The translations under genes were made by a program, and so were the position numbers. From the NCBI GenBank assembly GCA_013399015.1, contig VWZX01010273.1, positions 5,111,950-5,175,949 of the forward strand: a stretch of 64,000 nucleotides of DNA. The letters are read 5' to 3'. The notes below the pieces were generated by a model. That model saw only the letters and a program-made list of their open reading frames with translations, had not been told where the DNA came from and did no database searches. The stretch is from Galbula dea. Its lineage: Eukaryota > Chordata > Aves > Piciformes > Galbulidae. Below, in pieces: positions 1-9,800 of this stretch. Numbering within the stretch: position 1 is the stretch's first letter; each line of letters opens with the position of its first letter.

Positions 1-870
1 GGGGATATATCTTACCAGTGGGGTAAGGAGGGAAGCCTGTGTTGCCAGGCTGTAATGGAGTTGAGCAGTAACTAACCATGGTAAGAGGCTTAAGCAACTG
101 TATTTTTAAGTGTCTAGTGAAGACATTGTTCCTCTTTTTAGTGTTTGTCATAGAACAGTGCCCAGCAAAACAAAATGGTTGCAGTAAGAGTAATGTTTTA
201 CTGTACAAACAGTAAGTACATGTTGTAAATGAGCAGAGCTCTACTTACAGCTTGATCAAAGCATGATTAGAGAAATTAATTGCCCAGGAGATGAAAAAAA
301 AGGCAAAGGACCTGACAGTTGACTTAAAAAGTTCTGTAATTGGCTGCAAAAGAAAAGGCTCTTGTGTTAAACTGTTGTTTCCCCCAGGAATAATAAAGCA
401 GGTGGTGATGGTAGGCTTATGCAATAAGTTCATGATTTTTGATGATTGTGATCCTTAAATGCATGAAACCCCTTCACATTGTAGATTGAACACAGTCTGA
501 AATCTGCTTTTGTCTGAATCTGTGAGCTCAGATCTGTTGCATTTAGTCAGGATGAGTTGCTTTATTCTGAAAGAAGTGTGAAGAGAGGACTCAGAGAAGA
601 TCAGTGTGTTGGAAAAATGAATGTAGCTTTTCTGCATAACTTTACAGATATAAGTAGTTAGAAATACAAGGATATTCTTGTCTTTAGAGTCATCCTTTGG
701 GTCTGAGGGAACACTTTTCATTTGACGAATCAGCTGGAGGTGTCCTAGAGCAAATTGATAAAAAGACCACTAGCAAATTGATAGGACCAAGGATGTACAC
801 TCTAGACTTCCAAGGCTTAGTTTTCACTTTAGATTGAAAAGTTTTGCTAAGGTTGATTCTTCACTGAATG
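1..870. other. unique AT-rich sequence, no gene seen
   Basis: I see no recognisable gene, repeat family or RNA gene here. The short open frames on the minus strand (62 and 88 codons) are cysteine-, phenylalanine- and serine-rich translations without any known domain. Isolated donor-like motifs (GTAAGA, GTAAGT near 78, 187 and 212) are not paired with convincing acceptors. Confidence 0.6.
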
Positions 871-881
871 CAGAGAGACAG

Positions 882-889
882 TATAAAAG
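882..889 (+). promoter_or_regulatory. TATA-like box (TATAAAAG)
   Basis: A full TATAAAAG lies about 60 bp before a local rise in CpG density. If it is used, transcription would start near 912-918 on the plus strand. A single 8-mer in AT-rich DNA is weak evidence; the case rests on its position just upstream of the CpG-enriched islet. Confidence 0.25.
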
Positions 890-949
890 CCAGAAACTTC
901 CACAAAACTGGCTGCAGCCAAAACTTATCTCATAGGAGGAGCCAGATTT

Positions 950-1240
950 TGCTTTGTGCCCGATTCTGAGCTAGCGCTGTCCTTCCTCATGTGAACAATG
1001 TAATTTCTCTGGAGCCGAGGCTGACGCTCTTTAGAACTCGACTAAAAGCGCTTACGAGTCTGCTTGGAGCCTTGTGAGAGCAGACTTGTGCGTGGAGACA
1101 GAGGGGTTACAATGGGGTAGCCTCGAGTACCCTCTAGTGGTACGCTACAAAATTCAAGGTATTGCTCAGACCTGTTTTTTACATAGCCTGTGTATGGGTT
1201 AGTGTGCATACTCCGTGTATTCGAATGCAGACAATAAATT
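950..1240. promoter_or_regulatory. CpG-enriched islet, possible promoter or insulator
   Basis: About a dozen CpG dinucleotides fall in under 300 bp (for example near 962, 975, 1016, 1024, 1039, 1049, 1055, 1091, 1124 and 1134), while most kilobases of this window have only a few. The stretch also has two self-complementary AGCGCT sites (near 974 and 1047), a stem-loop at 1055-1088 and a CTCF-like core at 1130-1140. CpG kept in an otherwise depleted region suggests an unmethylated regulatory element or a young insertion. I do not recognise it as a known transposon. A promoter, a CTCF-bound site or an unrecognised old repeat are all possible. Confidence 0.35.
1130..1140 (-). promoter_or_regulatory. 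CTCF-like core motif
   Basis: The minus strand reads CCACTAGAGGG, which matches the first 11 positions of the vertebrate CTCF core consensus (CCASYAGRKGGC); the next base is T instead of C. It sits inside the CpG-enriched islet. Binding cannot be shown from sequence. Confidence 0.35.
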
Positions 1241-4074
1241 TTGGGTCATGTTTTGTTAACTGTCCTTAGATCTTGACCTCTAGCTGATTAGTAGCAAGAT
1301 AAATAATAACAACTAAAGCACAGATTTTCAGAAGTTAATTATTGGCTACAATTAGGTAAATATGGTTTGAATAAAGAAGACCTGGTATGGCATGTCCTTT
1401 TTAGAGTTAACCTTATCCTCCAGGTAGGAATTTCAGAAACCTTAAAACCAATGTTTTATTCATCAGTCTTTTCAGTTTTAGCCTCGTGTATGGAACTCAA
1501 TATGGTTCTTGTTTACAACATAAGCACCCATGATTCTCTTCCATCACCCCAGGAAACAGACTAATCAGTTAGACCCAAACTGTTTGGGACTGAGAGGGAG
1601 ATAAATACAGGAGTCAGGAGAAAGCAGGAGTAGGGAATGGACTTGTATTTTTATTAATAACTGTATTTTCTGTGCCTTTCCAACTTTTCATGTATTTTCA
1701 GGAGCATACTATCTGCCCCAGGATCTGTTTGTCTAACTAAGGGTTCAGAGGCTTAGTTTTCCTGTAGAAAGTTTCAGGCCTGGATATCGTTCCTAATCCT
1801 TGTAACATCCCCAAAATGTATGGTCAGATAGCAGTGTCTAATTCTGTGCTTTTTCAACAACTAGCTTGTTGAGTCTATCTGGTTTTATAATGCTAATCCC
1901 AGTCTCAGTTTGGCAAACTTTGCTCATCTCAGTTTTTGGTCTGAGTTCTACCCCTCAGAGGGCCCTATATACAACATGAAAGGCTGGAGTGGGAGCACAA
2001 CACAGTGACAACACAGTGCCTGGAGCTCTCTGAGTTTTGTGTAAGTGGTCAGTTGGTAAGCAGCCAAAATCTGTAGGTCAAAGTTAAGGTATGTAAATAT
2101 TATAAAATAGTAACTCCTTGTTCTTCGGGAACTGTGGAAAAATTTCCTGCCGAGGGATTCAGCTGTAGGCCACAGAGCAGGTGTGGCCACAGCCCAACTG
2201 GAACAGCCCCTGTAGCTGGTGCTTCAGCTCAAATGTTGTAGTTCCTAGGGCTGCAATTAATCCTCTTGCATTTCTTGAGCTTTTGCCTGTTTTTTAGCCA
2301 GCTCTGAATATTAACTGGAACTGGCCAGACAGCCCCAAGAATCCCTGTATGAAATATGGGCTCATGTCTAGAAGGTTTAGGGAGCAAGAACAGAAATGCA
2401 TGGATTTCCTGAGGGAAAGAAGAGGATATTTTGTTAGATTTGATTAGCCAGCATCCTGTGTTTATCCCACCATTGTTGAATATTGTGGTCTGATGGGGAA
2501 AAAAAAACCCCAATGCTTTTAATGACTATTACAAGTTAGGAAGGTACTTTTCAGACCCTTACCAATTACTCTCTTGTAGTGAAATGCAGTAAATAAAAGT
2601 TTGCAGAGTTATGTTTTCTTTGTTATATATTTTATCTATGTAGCAGTTTGCTTAGGAATACTGAACACTTGATGCTTCTCTGCATGTTGGTAAATTTGTT
2701 CTTCTATTTTGAGGTTGCAGTGGTTTCTGTCTGTTCTGTCTCTCACTGGAGGGCCTGTATTTCAGTGTAGGTCCAAGTCACAGTGACATAAATGTTACAA
2801 AATTGTGTATCAGAGATCAGATATTCCATGAGGTTTTGTGTTGGAATAAGTAGATAATTAACAAGCTATGCTGTCATATATTCTTCTTGGAAGTAAGTGG
2901 GAAGAATGAATCTCACTGAAACTGCAAAGTAATTTCTGTAGTCTTTCCCTTGGAAACCCAGAACTCAGCAATTCTAAATATTTTAGAAACAGCCATTCTG
3001 TCCTGCCTTTACATCTTCCTTCTTAAGGTGGGTAAAAGTATATTTGTTGATATGAAAATGCAGTATATGTTTATCCCAACCCAAGTCAGAAGAGTTTCTT
3101 GACTTCCTACATTATGGAAATTATACAGGGAGAGGGATATGATACCTTTGGCTTAGTGTTTGTTTTCCTTGAACTTCATACACTGTTTCATGAGAATTAC
3201 TTCTGCTTACAGTGGAAATGGTGAGAAAGATGAGGAGCTACAACTGAAGCTGGGGAACTTTTTGCTAGTAAATGAGCAACATATGTTGGGCTTCCTCCAG
3301 CACCACTGTTCAACTACTTTTTATCAAGATTTTTGCTATTGGAGACTCCAAGGATGTTGATGAAATACATTAAGAATGAGTGACTCTGAAGTGAATAGCA
3401 GAAATGCTTCTTGCTCTGTTTTTCCCCTTTCTTCTTATTGTATTGTGCATAGTCTTGTTCCATGAGTTAGGAGTCCTGAATTTTCTGTCAAGCTTGAAAC
3501 TCTACCTTAGTGACAGAAATGTCATGAAACATTGTTATTTATCAGATTTATCAGTTTATTTGATGGAACTCTTGCTTTAGAGTTTGCACCTCTCCCTTTT
3601 GTTCTTTAACCTCTTATGCTTTTGCAACTCTCTTGTCCTTTTGTTTTAATGCTAATCTATTCAAAAATTCTTTTCCATTAGTCTAGGTTTTCAAGCTTGT
3701 GTCTAAAGGCAAATGAGAGAACAGTGCTGTTACTTTTAATGAAAAGGAGCAATAACCTGATCTTAATCTAAAGTAATGCTATTAAATTGAAAGAATTATT
3801 ACTACATTGAGTTATACCTCGTATAAATTAAATTATCTATCACCCCTAGCTACAACTTGTACAATAGCAAGCTATGACATGAAAATTTCTGAAGCACCTA
3901 AATAACTGTATGAAAAGGCTGCTAAAGGAACAGGTCTGATTTTAACTTAAGATAAAAATGGAACCCAGAAAATGAAGGAAAGTAAAGGTAATTCTATATA
4001 CTAGATAATTGAAAAGCTTAATACTGAAACAGTTATACTGACCAAGTTTTTAGAACCTATATTTCCTAACAAAG
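1241..4074. other. unique AT-rich sequence, no gene seen
   Basis: No transposon family, RNA gene or coding region is recognisable. Short open frames of 60-95 codons on both strands show no domain. A C-rich purine/pyrimidine patch lies outside this block at about 4690-4710. A CAG|GTAGGA donor-like site is present at 1421/1422, which could only matter if the upstream islet is a promoter. Confidence 0.55.
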
Positions 4075-4931
4075 TGGTTATTGGTAGTTATTGTGAAGCA
4101 AAGACCCCCCAAACCTATGGTAAGCATTGTACCTAAAAGTGGAGTGAAATATTCTTTCAGTCCTCCTGGTGCAAGTAACACTTAAGTGGCAGTGTAAGCA
4201 CGTTTTTATGTAAGTTGCTTACATTAGACAGTATAAATCTGTTTCTACAGGGATTATATCATGCAGTCTCAGATCCTATGCAGTTTGGGTGTAGTTTTCT
4301 TGTGCTGAAGGTTATTTTTCTGCAACAGGTAAGATTCTTCAATAAGAATCATATTTCATGGATTTTGAAGCACTCTTCTTGACAAGCTGCTGCACTAGGG
4401 GAATCAATGTATTATTTATTTTTTACTTTCTAATTGTTAGATCCTGATGTACTGAGCTCAGTATGAGTAGTGAGTTACTCAGTGGGACCCTTCTGGAATA
4501 CAGTGCTGCACATTGTGAAGGCAGATGCCACTAATTGGTTCCACGTGATGGACCTTGAAAGCAGCTTATAATGGCTATGCAGACAGAGACATGAATCTGG
4601 CAAATTCAGCCTTAATTTTGACATTTTACTGTTTTACTGAAGGCTTAAGTACTAACTTTTTAAAAGCTATGTTTATTATATATTTTAAACACCCACCCCT
4701 CCACCCTCCCTCTTTTTCTATTATGCAGTTAAACTTTAAAACTGCTGGTATTTCATGAATAATTTATAGAATTCAAGCATTTTCTTAATTTCACTGTGGG
4801 GTCTGGGGTTCTTGGCAGAATCAGATGCTTGTATTATTTTTTAAAACTGTACCAGTGCTATAAAATACTTTATAAAATAGCATCAGTCCACACAAATCTC
4901 ATTTGACAACCAAACTTCTTTTTGAAATTGT

Positions 4932-5177
4932 TAAGTCTCTTCTCAGTGGTGCCAAGCAATAGGACATGAGGCAGTGGGCACAAACTGGAACACAGGAACT
5001 TCCACCTAAACCTGTGGAGAAACTTCTTTACTGTGAGGGTGACTGAGCACTGGAACAGGCTGCCCAGAGGGGCTGTGGAGTTGCCTTCTCTGGAGATACT
5101 GAAAAACCATGTGGACACAACCCTGTGCAATGTGCAGTCCTCAGGCAGTCCCTTCCAACCTTAACCATTCTGTGATA
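4932..5177 (+). mobile_element. CR1 LINE 3' fragment
   Basis: The order of CR1 3'-end landmarks is present on the plus strand: the conserved run from ACTGTGAGGGTGACTGAGCA through GGAACAGGCTGCCCAGAGG, the 'ctggagatac' segment, and the terminal CCCTTCCAACCTTAACCATT followed by CTGTGATAAG. CR1 is the main avian LINE, and nearly all genomic copies are truncated at the 5' end like this one. No reverse transcriptase coding remains. It lies between the second and third candidate exons of the possible transcript at 4075-5960. Open frames crossing it are not host genes. Confidence 0.92.
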
Positions 5178-5923
5178 AGGATCTTCAAAACAAGAAGAAA
5201 TTTGAGATACTTACATTCTGTAGTGATTTGCTTTCAAGCTGTGTTTATAAAAACCAAAATATTTATACTTGTGGGTATTTTTCTTTTCTTTTCAGCCTTT
5301 ATTCTCTGGAAGTCTTGCAGCAGTACTGCAATTGAAGTTCCTAACTCTGAAAGAGGTAGATATGTTCCTGCAATGTTTGGGGAAGAGGGTAAGCCCTCAG
5401 GTAGTGGGAGTAAGGAGTAGGAAGGAACTGGCTGTTCACCTGCTGGATTGCTTGAGTCTCCTGTGTGGGCTGAAAGATTGGCAACACTGCACTCCCATAC
5501 AAACTGCATTTGCACTGCTGCATCATGGCCTGGCTTCTGTTTGCTCTCTCTTTGTCTAGTCACTCTGATCTCCAGCCCTATATGACCTGTAGCGAGATGT
5601 GCAGTCAAGGAGGAAGAGAAAGAGCAAAAGCACTGCACGGAAGCTAGGATATTTACCTCTTGTGCTAGTCAGTTGCTGCCCAGCTGCAGCATCCCCTTAT
5701 GGTCCTCCACTGAGTCCTCTGTGGTGTGACAGCAAACCCAAACAAATCAATCAGGGTTTTTCTTCCTTCTGTTTCAACACTCTGGAGGTAGTGCTTGTGC
5801 TGGTAGTAAGAAGAATGTTTTAAAATGAAGGTAAGGTTTTCAAGGTGAGGGGCTTTCGCTGGATGGCTAGTTTCTTGGTTACTTCTCCCCACACGATGGC
5901 AGTATATGTTAAGCAAACCCAAG

Positions 5924-5945
5924 AAAATAAATAAATAAATAAAAA
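5924..5945 (+). repeat. (AAAT)n microsatellite with overlapping AATAAA signals
   Basis: Four and a half AAAT units create four overlapping AATAAA hexamers (5926, 5930, 5934 and 5938). A GU-rich segment starts 18 bases after the last one, the layout of a vertebrate cleavage and polyadenylation site. As a microsatellite it needs no function. Confidence 0.75.
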
Positions 5946-6540
5946 GCTTTTCAACAACAGTGTTCTGTTGCACTCCCTCAAAATCTGAGCAGCTCCGAAA
6001 AGTTTCCAAAAGGCACTATGACCGGTTATGAAAGGATAACTCCCCTTATTGTAAAAGCCCCCAAGACTCAAGAGGCAGTAAAGCACTGCTTCATGCAAGA
6101 ACCACATGTATCTGATTGAATGGGGATGGAATAGTGCTGTGTTATAAATAGAAGTGGTCAGTAAACCTTTGTCAGTCGTGCTTGGCTTAATCATTTGCAG
6201 TCAATAAAGTCATTGAAGTATAATTACCACTCCTTGGCATCAGTTTTGCAAGTGCAGAACTGGAGTTCTGAGGCTGCACAGGCAGCTAGATGCTGTTTAA
6301 TCTGTGGTAAGGAGTACAGAAAGTCTAAACAGACAGACTATTGAAATACTAGCTGCAGAAAAGTTTAGGCATTACTTCAGAAGAATTATGACCAGGGACA
6401 AAATCTATTGAATCTGTCAAGTTCTTCATCTATTTTTAAGTTGAATCGAAGGAGTTTGAGTGTGTGTGTGGTCTGCATGTGTTTACTGCCAGGTGGAATC
6501 AGAGAATGTTGCCAGTAGTCACAGATAAAGGTTATAATGT

Positions 6541-6660
6541 TAAAAAGAGAGAGGAAAAAAAATTTAAAAAGAAAAAAAAAAAAAACACTAAAACCCAGCC
6601 CAAACACAAAAACCCCTTCAAAACAAAACAACCAAATCAAACCACTTCTTTTTCTGAGAT
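6541..6660 (+). repeat. A-rich low-complexity tract
   Basis: Purine-rich AAAGAGAGAGG gives way to A runs and then to an A/C-rich AAACACAAAAACCCC-like stretch, with almost no G or T after 6570. The open frames here are lysine/threonine/proline low-complexity translations, not genes. Confidence 0.85.
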
Positions 6661-6806
6661 TTGACATCTCTATAAGCATGGGCTATTATTTTAATTTTCT
6701 GTGTACTGTCATTTCAGTCTAGTAGATGTGATTTTAAACCTCCAACTTTTTTGTTGCCAAGATTAGATAAGAAGAAGACAACAGCAGATCTCTGTGGTTT
6801 AAACAG

Positions 6807-6828
6807 AAAAAAAAAAAAAAAAAAAAAA
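6807..6828 (+). repeat. poly(A) run of 22
   Basis: An uninterrupted A22 run. The sequence before it is not a recognisable retroposed gene or SINE and no flanking target duplication is evident, so I call it a homopolymer and not a retrotransposon tail. Confidence 0.9.
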
Positions 6829-9800
6829 GGAACTCAGAAGAGTTAGTTCAGCCCAGACAAAGAAAATAAGAGACATCTGTGAAGCTCAACAGGTTCCTTT
6901 GATTTGGGTCTCCAATGAGTGTCACCTGTGACCAATTTGCCTCCTGGATCAGGTTACAGAGCATGTGAGTGCAGACATCTTTTTCTTTGTAGCTCTGAGT
7001 TCAGTCTTAACAGATGTGATTTTATTCTTCTTTTCCTTGATGATGTATAAATGAGGAATTGGGGCAGTACTTGTGCAGCTTTGTTTCCTGAGAAACTTAG
7101 TCTTCCTGAAGTGTTTGGAGAACTCTTGTGTGACATGTACCTGCAGATATGAAGCTAGAAGAAATGGGAACTGAAGCAGCTGAAATGCCAGAGTGAGTAA
7201 TCCATGGCTATGTTTGCTTTTGTAGATGAAGTTTATATTTCTCAGATCCTAAGGGTTATTACTCTAGTTCCTATGTGGTATGGCTGCTGAAAGGTGAGGA
7301 TGGCATTACCAAATAAGCTCTAGATTGCTGCTCTCTTGTTTTCCCAGCACTGGCAAAAAGAAATGTAATGGGGGGAAATTCATGGTTAAAAATTTACTTG
7401 GATATCTCTAAACAGAGCCACCAGGTTTACTCAGAGGGAGCAGATTGGTACTGAGCTGGCAGAGAAAGCTGTTGTGTTACCTAGAACCCCTGGGGAGAAG
7501 ATGCAGCAGAGTGATGTGAATTGTATCTAGAAGGCATGTGAGCTGGATAGATCTGGGTACAAGCTTGACATGAGCTTTGTCATTGCTACATCTTCATCTG
7601 TGATGTGCAATTATGGGCTCTCCAAAATGATGAAAGACAGGTTCTTGTGGTAGTTTTCCATTTGGGAATGTGTGAGGATGTGCTTCATGGGGCTAATTTG
7701 CCAAAAAAAAAAAAAATTATAAAAATTAGTCATCAAATGTTTGCATAAATTAAGCTGCTATTGAAATCACTGTCACCATCCCTGAAAATAAACTGCTCAA
7801 AGTACCTTCCTCATTTTTATAGAAGTGCTGAATCAAGTATTTATGCCTGTATAGTCTGCAGTGTATAAAAAAATTCCTTTCTTTTATAAAGCAAAATCAT
7901 TGGTTTTTGGAGAAACCCCATTGTTTGGAGGATTTGTTCTCTTAGCACCCTGCTCTGCTCTTGTAAATTAACTTGTACATAAACTTGTGGAAAAGAAGTC
8001 TTTCAAAATTGGGGAAAGCTGAAACAACTCAGTTTGGAAATGACACTTTTGAAGTTAATTTAGAAGAGTTAGCCCTGATGCTAATATTTCCTAAATAGTT
8101 CAATGGAAGCTGGAAAAGATTTGTTTAATGATAGAGCTTTCTAAGATGTAGGAGGCAGCACTCAGAGAAAATGGTTAGGTATTTGGGCACCTCTGTGTCA
8201 TTTCCATAAGTGTTGTCTGATACCCAAGGTGCAGTTGTTTCCTTCCATTTATTCAGGCTAAAGTACTCCTGGACACTGAGCTCCAGGAGAACTGTTTCTA
8301 CATTTGAGCCAGGCTGTATTTTGTTTCTTTTCTTATTTGTTTTCCTGTATATATGCACTCTTACCATTAATAGTATTTAAGCAAGTGGCTTCTGTGTTGC
8401 ATCTAAAATAAATTTCATTGTCTATTTCTCTACTGAACTCTGATAAAATTCCTAATTCATGATAAGCTGCTGTATGGAGATCTAGTTGGAGATTACTGGC
8501 TGGCCCATGACTTTCACAGTGGCTTACAAAACCTAACTTCCAGCTGCTGTTGAAAATTCAATGTAGCATATTGCAACCAAAAAGTAATTGGTCTGTAACC
8601 ATTTTGAGAGATTAGTTTGGTTTCCTTCTGGTCCCCAGTGGGTAAAATGCTTGGCTATTGCTCCAGTTGGTGGTAAAGTGTAGCCTGGGGCTCTCTTCTT
8701 GCATCCACTGGGATCTCTATAATTTCCTACTCCCCCCCCCTAAAAAATATTAAATAACAAACCCAAAAGAGTGGCCTAGCAAGCCAACAGGATGTTTCTT
8801 GAGCTAAGGAGTAACTTGGACATTGTCCTTTCTCTTGTCATCCCATCTATGGGTGTGTCTTGAGAAGAGACTGTTAATTGGCTGTTATTTTGCACAAGGG
8901 ATTCTCAGCTGCAGAAATCTCTCTTTATGGGCCTCTGCTTGTTTATGTAGTTCAGGGAGGCCTTAGGGCTTCTTTGACCTAGTTCCCTGTGTAGATTAAT
9001 GGGAGTACTGCTCTCAGGCTCAAATAGTGCCTTTGTTTCTAGTTTTCACTAGCACAGTGGAGAGATCTGATTTTGGAGGTCTTGGCATGAAGAAAATGAT
9101 AGATCAGACTGTACTCTTGCTCTCAATGGTTAGACCTTTAGGGTGGAAGTGCTCAATGCTGGAGATGATGGCACAAGTTTCATTATGGCATCAACTACAT
9201 CTATTTAAAATAGTGTAGAATGGCAGGATGCCTACAGCAGTAAAAACTTTCTTTTTTTTTTTCCATGTCAATTCAGATAACACAGTAGTTATTCCAAGCA
9301 GCATTTTTCATACATATAAGCTGGTAGCTGATCAACATGAATTGTTTCTACTTTAGTGTTCCATGCTCTGAGTTCAATGTGGATCAGAGAATTATGTAAA
9401 TAGTGGCATAAAGTTGATGTTTTTCTTCTACTGTATGTGAACACTGCCTTTATATGTTTTAGTGGGGAAGTTAAGGTGGCTCAGAATAGGAAGCATAAAG
9501 TAAAGCTAATTTTCAGTTCCACTGACCCTGCTCCAAACACTGACTTCTTAAGGTTTACTCATCACTTAGAGGAGTCCGCCTTAGTGAAGAAAAGCTCATT
9601 ATTGTGTTCTTAAGTAGTTTAAATTGAACTCACATTTGAACTCAAATATCAATTGAACCACAGTTTCAGAGGGAAAAACCTAGCTAGTGCAGTTTCTCAA
9701 GCTATGGTAGGCTGGAGAGCCTGTAGTATCCTTGGGGCCAGTTAAAATGTGACTGTGTGCCCACAGCTTAATCACTAGTGTAATTGCTGTGATGCAATGC

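Larger units (their letters stand above)
4075..5960 (+). other. possible short spliced transcript (three candidate exons)
   Basis: Three intervals have acceptor- and donor-like ends and stay open in one compatible frame. They are 4075-4119 (45 nt, donor ATG|GTAAGC), 4251-4328 (78 nt, acceptor TTTCTACAG, donor CAG|GTAAGA) and 5296 onward (acceptor with a long T/C tract ending TTTTCAG). The last stays open for 87 codons to a TAG at 5557-5559. All junctions would be phase 0. Four overlapping AATAAA signals follow at 5926-5943, with a GU-rich stretch at 5961-5970. The translation (beginning WLLVVIVKQRPPKPM) matches no family I know. Open frames this short are not rare by chance, and the first acceptor is weak. 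The intron before the last exon contains a CR1 fragment. It could be a lncRNA, a lineage-specific gene or coincidence. Confidence 0.15.

Noticed and set aside
4870..5130. 86-codon minus-strand frame
   Set aside because: It is antisense to the CR1 3' end at 4932-5177.
6807..6828. Poly(A) as the tail of a processed pseudogene
   Set aside because: The upstream sequence has no recognisable gene content and no target-site duplication was seen.
7037..7095. C-box-like TGATGATG with a downstream CTGA, as in a C/D snoRNA
   Set aside because: No terminal stem and no convincing C'/D' boxes could be made.
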